Origin: Poteriospumella lacustris
Lineage: Eukaryota > Sar > Chrysophyceae > Chromulinales > Dinobryaceae
Assembly: GCA_008000375.1 (NCBI GenBank)
Contig: SMOI01000021.1
Span: 81,689-145,688, forward strand
Direction of reading: 5' to 3'
Length of the DNA: 64,000 nucleotides
Shown: in pieces, positions 44,262 to 54,790 of the stretch
How positions within the stretch are numbered: position 1 is the first letter of the stretch
How the letters are laid out: every line of letters begins with the position of its first letter
Program-made: the position numbers and the translations under genes
Notes under the pieces: model-generated
What the model saw: the letters and a program-made list of their open reading frames with translations, nothing else
Databases searched by the model: none
Told to the model about the DNA's origin: nothing

Positions 44262-45239
44262 ATGGTTTATGCTGTGTTCCCCAGTGTTTCCAATCGCAGT
44301 GGCAGCAAACGTTTTCATTACGTTTTGTCCTTGAGCTGCCGCTTCGGTCGGATCAATGATATTCTCACTCAAACTAGTATCATCAATACTTTGGCGATTG
44401 GTGTTTATTTTTCTGTCATTACCTCCTTGGACACTGGATACTGGGATAACTTACTCAACGTGATGAACGATAACGGATGTGGCGATGACTTTTATCTGTT
44501 TTATTGTCGGATACGCAATATCATCATCGCTGGTATCACCACTGGCTGTATAGCCGTGATTATTACCTTTTTATACTATTTCAAGCCTCCTCAGAGCGCA
44601 GAAGACTGCATTGTCATCAAAGTTAATGACTTTCCTGTCAGCGATCTGCAGGGTAAGCCGTTAGAGCCTCAAGATATCGCCTCCCATCCTGAAGTATCCC
44701 CACCATTGCACAGTCGCACTACTTCTGCAGCAGCTGATGTGGAAATGAAAACCACACCAAGCGGCGCTGGTTCTGTCGATGGCATGGAGTCCATGGTTTA
44801 CCGCGATTCCAATCTCCTTCTGCCCAACGCCCGAAAGGAGTTCGAGGCCGCATGGAACGAGTTCACCTTGGATTACATCGAGTACTTGGAGCTCATGGGC
44901 TACATCGCTGTGTTTTGCACCTATGTGTCTATCATTTGCTTTCTCTTCCTGCTGATGTCCCTCTACGACAAGTTCTCCGTCCCGACGAAGTACATTTGCA
45001 GCGGTACCAACATCCAATCCACCACTGCTGCTGGCATTGTGTTTGGGTCCTTCGGCTGCTTCGCGCTTTGTGCGATGAAGATTGGATATGGCACCGAACT
45101 GTTCCCACGATTTGCCGCCCGCATCGGGTTGAAGGCGTCTCCGCATCTCTATCGGCTGGTCAACTTCACGGCGTATGTGCTCCTTCACTTCGCCGCCCTG
45201 TTCACGCCCCTATTCGTGGCCGTATATTTAACGGTTTGA
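44262..45239 (+). CDS. Orphan membrane protein, about five spans
   Basis: A 325-residue single-exon frame. Hydrophobic spans lie at about residues 44-62, 85-107, 202-224, 245-265 and 297-321. A hydrophilic loop of about 85 residues between the second and third spans carries Ser/Thr-Pro sites and a short acidic stretch. An extracellular-type Cys pattern (CGDDFYLFYC) lies between the first two spans. No family was recognised, and no catalytic motif is visible. The start is the first ATG in frame; an overlapping ATG 7 bp upstream is in another frame and runs to an early stop. An upstream exon cannot be excluded. It lies 20 bp beyond a tRNA promoter region and converges with LRRC40. Confidence 0.6.
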   Translation: MVYAVFPSVSNRSGSKRFHYVLSLSCRFGRINDILTQTSIINTLAIGVYFSVITSLDTGYWDNLLNVMNDNGCGDDFYLFYCRIRNIIIAGITTGCIAVIITFLYYFKPPQSAEDCIVIKVNDFPVSDLQGKPLEPQDIASHPEVSPPLHSRTTSAAADVEMKTTPSGAGSVDGMESMVYRDSNLLLPNARKEFEAAWNEFTLDYIEYLELMGYIAVFCTYVSIICFLFLLMSLYDKFSVPTKYICSGTNIQSTTAAGIVFGSFGCFALCAMKIGYGTELFPRFAARIGLKASPHLYRLVNFTAYVLLHFAALFTPLFVAVYLTV

Positions 45240-45353
45240 TGAGTAGGATCGTCTTGTTCTTGTGTACATAGTAGACGCACCCTATTTATAATACCATTCC
45301 TATCATCTAACTCGTGAAACTTTGTTTGCGCAACCCCATCGGTGTGTGGCTGT

Positions 45354-48212
45354 TCACCAGTAGGCGGACGGGTCGCTGCGCCCACCTCCGTAGCCTTGCT
45401 GCCTTGGCGCCGGCTGTTGCTGTTGAGGCGGTGCTCGTAACTTGACGCGGGCGGAGATCAAACCGCCAGGCGCAGCCGCCGCCGAGCCCATCGCAGACGA
45501 CGGTGTGCACTCTTGACGGATACGCAACGACTGAGCGAGGCTGGTGGGGTTGGCACCGCCGGGCTGTGGCGCATGTCCACCGGGTAGCGGCCGTGCGACC
45601 ACCGCTTGAGGTGGAGGAGTGGCCCTGGCGGCAGAAAAGCGTGCATCGTTGCCAACCGGAGCCGGGATTCGCGATGAAGACGATGAGGCATACGTTGGTG
45701 GCGGCTGGCTGTATCTGTACTCCTCCTCGGGAGCGGTGAATGGCGACGGCTCTCTGTCGGCGTGCATCGACCGGTGCCGTCTGTCGTCGACTGCCTCTGC
45801 TTGAGGAGGCTGCGTCTGGTACCGACCGGAAGATGGCCCAGGTCGAACTGGGATACCCGATGCGCGTGACGACGTAGACGCTGCGGAGCCCGGCCGAGCA
45901 CCACGGTCGAGGGCATCGCTGCTGGCGTCCCGGGCTGCTCTCTTCCCGGCCCCATAGTCAAACCGCTCGCCACCGTCACGTGCAGCAGATAGGCCACCGT
46001 GACTCGCTGGTGCTGCTGCAGCGTGTCGTGATGAAGGCGCAGAGATGGGTGCAGCAACGACCGGTGGAGCGTGCTTCTCACGGAGGTACTGAATGATCTT
46101 GACCGAGCCCTGCTGGATGATCTGCGTGCGAATGTGACGCTGAGGGTTGCCTTGGATCAAGAGCGTTTGCAACGCCGGCAACACCCCGAGAACACTGGGG
46201 ATTTCTTTGAAATCGTTGTTCTCCAGCGACAGAAACTGCAGCTGCGAGGCCTCTGTGATGGACACGGGCAGCGCCGTGAGGTGATTCTCGCTGACGTCCA
46301 GGTGCGTGAGGTTGACATAGATGCGGAAGTCAATCTCCCCGTCAGACAGCATTCGCAACTGACAGCCATTCAACTGCAAGCGTCGTAGTGCTGCTGCACC
46401 ACCTCCTCGCATGAGACTGTTGCTGCAGCCGGCGACCAGGAACCGCGGAACTTCGCCCAGCGGGTTGTGCTCCAGCACCAGCTCGGTCAAGTTCGGAAAT
46501 CGCCACTCGTCGTCACTCGAGATCGTCAACAAACGATCAACCATCGCGGCAGAGAGTTTGTTGTAGCCCACGTCAATGCCAACGATCTCTGGCCAGGGAT
46601 ACGTCTCCAGCTCGCCGTAGTCGATCAGTGTCGCCATCGCAGACCGCTGGAAAGCGTGGGACAATTGATTGTTCGCCAGTTTGAGCGTCTTTAAGTCCGT
46701 GAACAAGGACTGAATGGCTGCGAGAATGGGAAAGGGGAGTCGTTGGAAGACGTTGTGCTGCAGCTGCAAGGTCTTGACGGTGTGCACGGAGGGGTAGGGA
46801 CTCAAGATGTCGAGGACGTCGTCCAGGTTGGCGTCCTGCAGCTGCAGCTTCGACAGGTCCAGGACGCCGCCGTTGATGTCGCGCAAGCGAAAGGTCAAAC
46901 CGTTTACGAGCTTCGTACGTGCATGTGCTGCCGCGGCCGCGGCCGATGCCGCCGCCAGTGAGCCCGAGCCGGCAGTATTCACTGGCGGCGAGGACGGTGT
47001 CGGTTGCTGCCGAGCAATCCCCGTCGCAGACGTTGACCGATAAGATGCAGCAGCTGATGGTGCTGCAGATGGAGCGAGACCATCTTCTTCCGTCTCGTGA
47101 GGATGAATCAGCGACGGTCCGCGGGTGCGCAGATACGCCTTGATGTCCTGGCAGTTCTTCTGCAGCAGCGTTTGGCGGATGGTTTTGATGCGATTGCCTT
47201 CGAGCTTCAAGATCTGCAGTGGGGTGATGTAGCCCAAGGTGGCGGGCAGGTCCTGAAGGTCGTTGTTGGACACATCCAACACCTTCAATGCCTGCAGAGC
47301 CTCGATCTCCGCTGGCAGCACTGTGAGCGAGTTGTTGTGAATCAGAAACTCGCTGAGCTGTCCCTGCAGCTCCAACGTGGTCATGTCGACGTCCGTCAAT
47401 CGATTGTACGAAAGTACAAGCTGGTTGAGTTTCGATTGGCGTCTAGGCAAGAGCGGAAAGTCTGTGAGCTGATTCTGCGAGGCGTCGAGAGACTTCAGCT
47501 GCACCAGTGTCGACAGATCCGGCAGAAACTGCAGTTGATTCGACGAACAGTTAATAGTTTCCAGGGCTGTGAGTGCGGCCAGCGATGGGATCATGCTCAA
47601 TCGGTTATGCGCGACGTTCAGACTCACCAACGTCGTGCAGGAGAGGCCCGGCGGCAACTCTTGCAGTTGGTTGTGGGACAAATCGAGAACGCGCAGATTA
47701 GGCAGGTAGAAGAGCGATTGTGGAACACGAATCAACTTATTCGTCCCCAACGACAGATCGCGCAGATCTTGAAGGCGTCCAATTTCCTCGGGAATGGTCG
47801 GCGATAGTTCGTTTTGACTTAGGTCGAGGATACGCAGGGCGACACATTCAGTGAAGAGTTCCGCGGGCAATGGCCCGGTCAACTTGTTGCTTCGTGCTTT
47901 GATTGTATGACACGTCGTTAAATTGCCCACAGCGGAGGGAATAGAGGTGATTGCATTGAAGGAAATGTCCAATGACCGCAACGGTTCAATCTCCCAAAAC
48001 TTTTCACCCTCTTCAAGCGCCTCATCCAAATGAAACACTTGGCGAGGAACTTCAACTAAGCTCGGCTTGACTGAAGAAAGATTTAAGTGTCCTTCTCGTC
48101 GAGCTTGTTGGAATTTCTTCGTCAAACTCGAGTTGGAAACAATGCTCTGCTCGTGCGCTGAGCCCTGTCGCGCTTTGTTGAAAAAATCGGGATTCACCTG
48201 CCGTCCTCTCAT
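45354..48212 (-). CDS. LRRC40: LRRC40-type leucine-rich-repeat protein
   Basis: A single exon of 952 residues. The N-terminal GHLNLSS segment is followed by about 14 leucine-rich repeats with the LxxLxLSxNxL pattern (for example LRVLDLSHNQLQELP). The first LRR block ends with LEGNRIKTIRQTLLQKNCQDIKAYLRTRG and the second with IQGNPQRHIRTQIIQQGSVKIIQYLREKH; this repeated GNP..IR..I...G...I..YLR ending is typical of LRRC40. A linker of about 80 residues, Ala/Ser-rich, separates the two blocks. The last 230 residues are Pro/Ala/Ser/Arg-rich and probably disordered, a long extension compared with animal LRRC40. The frame runs upstream to 48491, but the first ATG that fits the family is at 48212. 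The molecular function of LRRC40 is poorly known. Confidence 0.85.
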   Translation of the reverse strand: MRGRQVNPDFFNKARQGSAHEQSIVSNSSLTKKFQQARREGHLNLSSVKPSLVEVPRQVFHLDEALEEGEKFWEIEPLRSLDISFNAITSIPSAVGNLTTCHTIKARSNKLTGPLPAELFTECVALRILDLSQNELSPTIPEEIGRLQDLRDLSLGTNKLIRVPQSLFYLPNLRVLDLSHNQLQELPPGLSCTTLVSLNVAHNRLSMIPSLAALTALETINCSSNQLQFLPDLSTLVQLKSLDASQNQLTDFPLLPRRQSKLNQLVLSYNRLTDVDMTTLELQGQLSEFLIHNNSLTVLPAEIEALQALKVLDVSNNDLQDLPATLGYITPLQILKLEGNRIKTIRQTLLQKNCQDIKAYLRTRGPSLIHPHETEEDGLAPSAAPSAAASYRSTSATGIARQQPTPSSPPVNTAGSGSLAAASAAAAAAHARTKLVNGLTFRLRDINGGVLDLSKLQLQDANLDDVLDILSPYPSVHTVKTLQLQHNVFQRLPFPILAAIQSLFTDLKTLKLANNQLSHAFQRSAMATLIDYGELETYPWPEIVGIDVGYNKLSAAMVDRLLTISSDDEWRFPNLTELVLEHNPLGEVPRFLVAGCSNSLMRGGGAAALRRLQLNGCQLRMLSDGEIDFRIYVNLTHLDVSENHLTALPVSITEASQLQFLSLENNDFKEIPSVLGVLPALQTLLIQGNPQRHIRTQIIQQGSVKIIQYLREKHAPPVVAAPISAPSSRHAAAAPASHGGLSAARDGGERFDYGAGKRAARDASSDALDRGARPGSAASTSSRASGIPVRPGPSSGRYQTQPPQAEAVDDRRHRSMHADREPSPFTAPEEEYRYSQPPPTYASSSSSRIPAPVGNDARFSAARATPPPQAVVARPLPGGHAPQPGGANPTSLAQSLRIRQECTPSSAMGSAAAAPGGLISARVKLRAPPQQQQPAPRQQGYGGGRSDPSAYW

Positions 48213-48579
48213 TTTGTTGCCACGAAACAATTGTTCCCAAGTATAGAAACAGGACTTTCTTGTTGTCCTAACAATCATGTGATTCTTTCTTTCTTCTTGG
48301 CAGTTCTTCGATCGAGTTTTGGCACCGTCCGCAGAGAAGACCAACGGATCATCGCACATGATGATGACGATGCCGCGGCCGTTACAAATTTGCCGACTGG
48401 TTGGCATGATGACGTCACCAGTCACCCACCAAAACTGCATTATTCCATGGAATTTCCAACACCAAATACCTTCTTCTGTCATGCTGCGCAAGCATGGATC
48501 ACGTTCCTACCCCTGACTAATAGATGATTTACAAGCTATTCTTCTTACTCAACTTTTTTACTCCTGCTGCTTGTTGGAA
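48213..48579. promoter_or_regulatory. Divergent region LRRC40 / acyltransferase
   Basis: About 370 bp between two head-to-head genes. The minus-strand frame stays open through much of it but has no protein-like features. Both promoters are expected here. Confidence 0.4.
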
Positions 48580-50237
48580 ATGGGCGAACTTGTTGCTAAC
48601 CGCCGCAAAGGCAGTGCGATAGATATGACCGGACAAAACGGTCTTCGTGGCTTGCTTTCCATTTGGATCGTGGTATTTCATTGCCTCTACTACGACCATA
48701 ATCCCATCGACCTCCAGGGATCTTCGTTGATGCCTTTGTTCTTCTTGTTGTCGGGCTTTTCACTTACCATCGGCTACTACAAGAAGATCATCAATCCATC
48801 GATGCCGCAAGCCTATCCTCTTCCTTCCAACCAAGCAGGCAATGGTAAGGACGTATTCACCTTTGATTGGTGGCGATTCATGTACTTGCGTTTGGTGCGA
48901 GTGCTGCCGGTCTACGTCATCGCGAACGCCCTGTGCTACCCCGCGTTCTTCCAAGGATTCGGTGCATTCGATCCCAAAGATACCCCTCAGCTCATCAACA
49001 CGACCCTTACCACCTTCATTCCTGTGGCTACGTGGCTGGGTGGCTTCCTCGGGATGCCTTTCGACGGACCTGCGTGGACGGTGTGCACGCTCATCGGCAT
49101 GTGGCCGTTCTTCCCGTCGATGCTGCGATGGCTGGCGAATAAATCGGACCACGCCTTGTTGCAGTGGATCCGGTACTTCTACTGGATCCAAATGATGATT
49201 TTGATCGTCGTCTTCGTCGTGCTGCTCATCGTCCTGGGCGGCAACTTCTGGCCGGCGTTCATCTGCTCGACGATGCACCCACTCTCTCGCTTACCTGTCT
49301 TCGCCATGGGCGTCGCCGCAGGTATTCTGACGTTGAGACACCCTCCGAATCACCAAACGCCTGTCGATAAGAGGGTCGAGGGAAGAGCTGCTGGTGAGGA
49401 AGGGAAGAAGGATGAATACGCCGTCGTGCCCACGGCGGACGAGGAAGTCGCCGCTGTCGCTGCCGCCACAGCGACGCCTGCCCATGAAATCACTCACATG
49501 CCTTGGTTCCAAGACGGTGCTTGGTACATGCCCTTAGCGTGGTGTTTCTGCGGCGGTTGTGCGTCGAAGGATGGTCCGTCGTCGGTTGTGTTGGAGAACA
49601 CGGCGTACACGACGCTTGGGCCGGCGGAGGCCACCTCGCTGCTCACCTCGCAGGCGCTGAGCATGTTCGGCATCACGGCCCTCACGGTAATCATTGACAT
49701 CATCGCTCGCTATGCTGGCGGAGCCGATGGCATCATGGGCTCCATCTGGCTGCAAGCGTTGAATCCTTTCGCGCAGCTGTCGTTCATCGTCGCCTTGACC
49801 CGCTGCGACCAACCGTCCGATTCCACTGGAGGTAACCACCGCATCGTTCATACTCAATGGTTCATGCTCGTGCGTCATGTGTCTGTTGCTGCGGTTGTCT
49901 TTTAGGCAATTGGGTGTCCCGCGCCTTGCGTCACCCTTGGCTGCAGTACCTCGGCGAGCTGTCGATGTCGGTGTACCTGATCCACACGGTCATCGCCTAC
50001 TACCTGTGCTGGGCAGTCTACGCTCGAGGAAGCATTCTGTGGCCGAAAGAGGCCTGTGAACAGTACGCTCATTTGGCGGACGACGACGCGTACTTGGACT
50101 GCGCCACGTCGATTCTGAAGCACGTGTCGACGTATCCGGACTGGTCCTTCGTCGTCGTCACGCCGCTGTCGGTGCTGTTCGCGATGGTCCTCTACCACGT
50201 CGTCGAAATACCCGTCGCGGCATATTTCCGCGGCTGA
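48580..50237 (+). CDS. Acyltransferase-3 family (OafA/YrhL-like) membrane protein
   Basis: Exons 48580-49831 and 49906-50237 (74-nt intron, phase 1) give 527 residues. The N-terminus NGLRGLLSIWIVVFHCLYY matches the acyltransferase-3 opening (GLRgla...V...H), with the presumed catalytic His in VFHC. About ten hydrophobic spans follow. SLMPLFFLLSGFSLTIGYYKK is the expected F-x-L-S-G-F second signature. A soluble loop of about 110 residues (residues 265-380) interrupts the middle. The second exon has LGELSMSVYLIHT, the C-terminal signature. Members transfer O-acyl groups to sugars or lipids at membranes using acyl-CoA. The substrate here is unknown. The family is common in bacteria and also found in fungi, nematodes and other eukaryotes, so bacterial origin is not implied. 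Confidence 0.85.
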
Positions 50238-51115
50238 GGGCCTTCCTATTCGCCGTCGCATATCTCCTTTACTCCTCCCTCTGACTACCCTTCGGCCTGC
50301 TTCTGTCGCTGTTGTTTTGTCTGCTGATGCGGTGAAGGTGTCCTTCGCTGCCGCTGCCCCTGTCTCCTCTCCTCTTCTCTCATCTCATCTCGTCCTTTAG
50401 TTGCAATGGCCCCGCGTCGCACTTTCCGTTTTCGTCCGCGACGCCTCGCCCCCTACTGTCTCCTCCCTCTCCTCGTCCTATTCACGCGTCTCTCGTCGTC
50501 ACACGTTGTTTTCGGTCGCCGCAACCCCCCTCCGCCGCGCCCGCCCCTATTGCCTTCACCTCCTCTGCGTCTCCATTCCGCGAACCTCTCGTCGTCGCCT
50601 CTTGCTGTAGTAGTTGTGTGCCATTCCCCGCACGTATTTGATTCCCTCTCGTTTCACCCATTGCGAATCCTCTTGTCCCATCCCGGCGATGCACCGACGG
50701 AGCACTGCTATCGGTCGCTCCGCGCGGGCGTCACTCGATAGCCGCTTCTGTTTCGCTCATTCTCACCCTTCAACCCTTGTTTTGATGTCAGGGCGACTGT
50801 CCTCGGTCGTTCCGTTCCATTCGCTCGCGAGAGCATTGTTTTCTCTGTTTTTCTTTCGACCCTTCGACCCGTTCGACCGGTCCGTTGCCGCAGAGGGGTT
50901 GTTCAACGCCGATGGCACATCTGCTCGCCAATCACCTGCGACCACGGCTCCGCTCACCACAATCCGAGCATCGTGTCGCGTCTTGTCGTTTAGTGCCTCT
51001 TTCTCTTGTGTCGTACGTTCAGTCGCGTAGTAACCGACGCCAGCGAAGCCTCGAGGGGTTAGGATTTGGGCTAGTTCGTTCATTCGTTCGTTCTGTCGGT
51101 CTGTAACGGAACCTT
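50238..51115 (+). other. Pyrimidine-rich 3' flank of the acyltransferase gene
   Basis: For about 880 bp the plus strand is C/T-rich (CCTCTCCTCTTCTCTC-type runs, TTCGTTCATTCGTTCG near 51075). Open frames are compositionally biased and not protein-like. One exact CATTCGTT lies at 51081-51088. The stretch ends at a perfect hairpin. Confidence 0.5.
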
Positions 51116-51137
51116 CCTCCAGCAGTGCTGCTGGAGG
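51116..51137. terminator. Perfect hairpin at the polarity switch between convergent flanks
   Basis: Arms CCTCCAGCAG and CTGCTGGAGG are exact reverse complements over 10 bp with a TG spacer. The C/T-rich plus strand to its left gives way to A/G-rich sequence to its right. The symmetry means it would form in transcripts from either side. A role in bidirectional 3' end formation or processing is inference. Confidence 0.5.
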
Positions 51138-52078
51138 TTGTAAATCGATGAATGTCTGTGCTTCAATCTCTGTTCTTGGCGTGTTTCGTGTTGTCGAGGC
51201 CGTCGTCTCGCTGGTCGCAAGGGACCCCGCGGCGGACAGCCGATGGTGCGACCCGCGTGTCCCGACCGACACTGGCAGCGATCTCGGGGGCGACAACGCT
51301 CTCTTGTCTGTGCGGAGAAGGAATTCTTACGGCACATTACACAATGAAAGCCTGTCCACGACGTCCACACGCATAGGACAGGAGCGGCGTGGACGGCACA
51401 GGCGCAGGCCGGGGGTACAAGTGACGCGACAGAGGGAGATATTGCAAGGTAAATCGAAACAACGTGAGGAAAGTGAGTGAAGACAGTGTACAGGAGCAGA
51501 GAGAAGTCATTGGATGTAGTCTATTCTAAGAGCGGGTGGCGACTTGAAGGATGCCAAGGGGGATAACGCGGCGACATCGGCGGCGACCATGGCTGGCACA
51601 CCGGTGCAGCCACTTGCAGCAGCACCGTGGACAACGACGACGATGCGATGCGATGCGAGGCCGTCCAAACGCCAGAGTTCAAACAGGCGGGCCTCTGCTG
51701 CGAGCTTAGCGCAACGGAAGAAACGCAGAAGAGCAGCACCAGCGACAGCAACGACGTGAGACGAGGGAGAACCTCTTCGCCGTCGACGGACAAGCACACG
51801 ACAGCGGGCGGTGTCCTCAGAACCAATTTAACACGGCCACAAAACACATAAAACGAAAAGAAAATCAGAAAATCACCATGAAAACGCACCAGAAGAATCG
51901 CCCCAACAGAAGGGCACGACTCCATCTCGGATCCCCGCAGGTCAGCGCCGCGCTGTGGAGGGGGCCTCGCACAATGAGAAACGAATGGAAAACGAATGAA
52001 AAACCACCCACAACCGCGCTCCTCCATAGTGATGCACAGGGGGGTGGCCTGGTTTATTGCTGCTGCTCCTCCCGACGG
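51138..52078 (-). other. Pyrimidine-rich (minus strand) 3' flank of the sulfatase gene
   Basis: The plus strand is A/G-rich here, so the sense of the sulfatase gene is C/T-rich. AACGAATG (sense CATTCGTT) occurs at 51980-51987 and 51991-51998. A GATGC repeat lies near 51643-51660. No credible coding frame was seen on either strand. Confidence 0.5.
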
Positions 52079-54043
52079 TTAGTTGGGGATGACGACGTGT
52101 TCGTCCTTTAGCAGACACTTCAGCGTCGTGCCGACCCCGCCGACGTTGTCGATGCACAGCGGCAGCTCGCTCAACGGATGCCATAGCGGCGGCACTTGTT
52201 GCGCGTCTTCCTCCATCATCGTTGCATACACATGGCACAGCGCATCGCCGGTGGCTTCTTCCTCGGTCGCTTCGCCTTCGCGTGAAGTGTGGTGACGGCA
52301 GAACGCGGCAACGTCGTCGGCGTTGCGCAGCTGCAGCACTGTCGCCGCCAAGTTGTGGTGCTCGGTAGGATCGCGGTGCAGGTCGAAGAACCAGACCTTG
52401 TGGGGATGCTGCGCGATCTGCATCTTCCACTGGCCCATGCGCATGGCCTTGTAGTGACCCGAGCGCCAGAAGAGCTTCCGTTCCGCCGGGTACGCAGGGT
52501 ACGTGAAGGCCTGAGCCTCCTCATCGCTCAACGTTGCATTCTGCACGAACGGCCAGAAGCTAAAGCCATCCATGGAAGACATTTGGTAGAGATGCTCTGG
52601 TTGAGGCGACACGATGGAAGCCACGGACTGCGCAGGGTCGGCGTGACGCTGCAGGATGCCGTCGATGATGTCGACAAAGGTCGGGACCACGTCAACGTGC
52701 GAGGTGATCGCGTGCACGTCTCGTTCCTTCGACGATAGTGGCGAAGGAGAAGAAGAAGCCATACCTTGAGGCCATTGCAGGAAGAAAGGAACCCGAACAC
52801 CGCCTTCAAACAGCGACAGCTTCCACCCGCGGAACGGCGCGTTGATGTGCGATACGCCGGTGTACTCCGCGCCGCCGTTGTCCGACGTGAAGATGACCAA
52901 TGTATTGTCCCATTGCTTTGTCGCTCGCAATTCTTCCAGCAAACGGCCGACTCCGCGATCCAACGCCCGCAACATCGCCGCGTAGATCCGCGGGATGCCC
53001 GCAGGTACATGGGCCAGCTCCGGTGCGTTGTAGTCTTCGCGCGTGGCCTGGAAGGGATTGTGCACCGCGTTGTAGGCCATCATAATGTGCCAGGGACCAT
53101 TCTTCGCGGCTAATTGACGGATCAAGGATACGCCTTGTTCCGTCAGATAGTCGGTCATGTACTGATCGGGTTGGAAGCGTGGACCGTCGTTGTGTTGCAC
53201 GAAGAACCCCAGGCTGGCGGCCAAAATCCAATCTAAATCCGCGTGGAATTCTCCTGGCGTAACCAAATTGGGGTCTCCGAAGTACGAATACAACGATCCG
53301 CCGTACGGAAAGCACAACGATTCATCGTAGCCGTGTTTCCGGGGAGATCGCTCCGGTCCATACCCGCTGTCCCATTTGCCCAAGAAATAGCTGTGATAGC
53401 CAGCGTGATCAAGATAATCTGCGAGCATGGCTTTGTCTCGTGGAATAAGCGTCAAATTGTGCAAATGTGGCGCGATGTCAAAGAACTCTTCGTGGAAAAT
53501 GGGCTGCACTTCATCGGCACCACGTTTGCGGCTGGCGAATCGCGCGAGGAACGGCGGTGTCGGCGTGAATTCGATGCCGAGCTTGGTGGAATAGCGACCA
53601 GTGAGCAAGGCAGCACGAGAAGGAGTGCAGGTTGAATGGCCTGAATAGCTTTGTACAAAGTTAACGCCATTGTACCGAATTGAATTGATGTTGGGGGTGT
53701 CGGCACCGAGGCGTGTTCCCAACGCGTCTGGAGCGAACGAATAGTCCGAAAGCTCATTAAAACCCAAGTCATCCGCAAGAATAAAGAGAATATTGGGCAG
53801 CTCTTTGTGCGTTTGCTCAATTTGATCGGTAGGAATGCCTAAGGCAGCGAGGTGCGATGATTTGTCGGCCCAGTTCTGTAGCCAGTGCACAGGCTGCGGA
53901 GGCAACGGAGGTTCGATCAATTTGTACCACAGAACATTGCCAATCCCTTGGAAATCAATCTTTACCAAGTAGAACTTGTACAACGCCACAGCAACAGCCG
54001 CAATAACGACTGCTACCACAACTGAGGTGTTCCGAACGGTCAT
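52079..54043 (-). CDS. Membrane-anchored arylsulfatase
   Basis: A single exon of 654 residues. Residues 8-27 form a hydrophobic segment after a short N-terminus, a type II signal anchor or uncleaved signal peptide. The sulfatase domain starts at PNILFILADDLG (metal-binding Asp91 and Asp92). STCTPSRAALLTGRY carries the C-x-P-S-R motif in which Cys139 is converted to formylglycine, with the LTGR continuation needed for recognition. Further family features are GKWDSGYG and the second metal site FTSDNGG. The layout resembles arylsulfatase B/I/J-type enzymes that hydrolyse sulfate esters of polysaccharides or glycans. Lumenal or cell-surface localisation follows from the anchor. Substrate is unknown. 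The protein is longer than many arylsulfatases (about 500-570 residues). Confidence 0.93.
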   Translation of the reverse strand: MTVRNTSVVVAVVIAAVAVALYKFYLVKIDFQGIGNVLWYKLIEPPLPPQPVHWLQNWADKSSHLAALGIPTDQIEQTHKELPNILFILADDLGFNELSDYSFAPDALGTRLGADTPNINSIRYNGVNFVQSYSGHSTCTPSRAALLTGRYSTKLGIEFTPTPPFLARFASRKRGADEVQPIFHEEFFDIAPHLHNLTLIPRDKAMLADYLDHAGYHSYFLGKWDSGYGPERSPRKHGYDESLCFPYGGSLYSYFGDPNLVTPGEFHADLDWILAASLGFFVQHNDGPRFQPDQYMTDYLTEQGVSLIRQLAAKNGPWHIMMAYNAVHNPFQATREDYNAPELAHVPAGIPRIYAAMLRALDRGVGRLLEELRATKQWDNTLVIFTSDNGGAEYTGVSHINAPFRGWKLSLFEGGVRVPFFLQWPQGMASSSPSPLSSKERDVHAITSHVDVVPTFVDIIDGILQRHADPAQSVASIVSPQPEHLYQMSSMDGFSFWPFVQNATLSDEEAQAFTYPAYPAERKLFWRSGHYKAMRMGQWKMQIAQHPHKVWFFDLHRDPTEHHNLAATVLQLRNADDVAAFCRHHTSREGEATEEEATGDALCHVYATMMEEDAQQVPPLWHPLSELPLCIDNVGGVGTTLKCLLKDEHVVIPN

Positions 54044-54790
54044 GGCGATTCAACCTCGGACACAAAAATGCAATTACCCGAGAAGCAGATGAATGGTCTC
54101 TACTTTTCTATGGCATACCATGCAATTTCCAATGTTTTCCTTGCATTTCTGAAGCACTGGTCGCAAGCAAAGCAATCGAATCTCTTCCTCTGTTGTTCTG
54201 CTTCTCCGGCCTGTTCCTTTTTCCTCCGACACAGCGGAATCACTGCACATGATGACGATGACATCCCAAGCGCAGCAGCGTAGGGCCCTTACGAAAAAAA
54301 CGACTGGCGAGCTAAATTGGTTGCCATGTGGACGAAACTGAGGCGTTCCAGATGAATAGCATTTTTCAGTAAAAATAGTCTTGAGAGACAAAGTTGCAAG
54401 GGATTTGCTGTCAACGAGTAGTGAACGAGATCGAAACATCGATATGGAACTGACAATGTGTAACGCCTTCTGCCCCCCCCCTCTGGTTTTCGTACAAACA
54501 GGAATATGCGTACATGTTCTTGGCCCTTGATGCAAATGATCATGTTGCCATCCTCTATGAGGTACTGAGACCTTCAGCGTATGTAAGTAAACTGCCGTTC
54601 ACAGCAGAAGATGGCATCGGAGCGAATTGATTAGCCTAGGAGGGTGCGAAGACGGTTACACACTTCTACGAGGCACAGAATGATTGGGGAATATCGTAAT
54701 GAATGAGACTGTGCAAATAAAACAATAAAAGAAACTACTCTAAAGAATAACCTTTGCCTATCGTTCGACCCGGTGAACTCACCGACAGCA
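54044..54790. other. Intergenic, no gene seen
   Basis: About 750 bp between the sulfatase start and the next minus-strand stop. A 153-codon minus-strand frame (54074-54535) is present but has no recognisable features and overlaps the expected sulfatase promoter. Nothing else was found. Confidence 0.4.

Noticed and set aside
48213-48491. 93-residue N-terminal extension of LRRC40
   Set aside because: No similarity to the family and not protein-like; the ATG at 48212 fits the LRRC40 N-terminus.
48580-50237. Acyltransferase-3 gene as a bacterial transfer
   Set aside because: The family is widespread in eukaryotes, the gene has a local-type intron, and nothing in its composition sets it apart.
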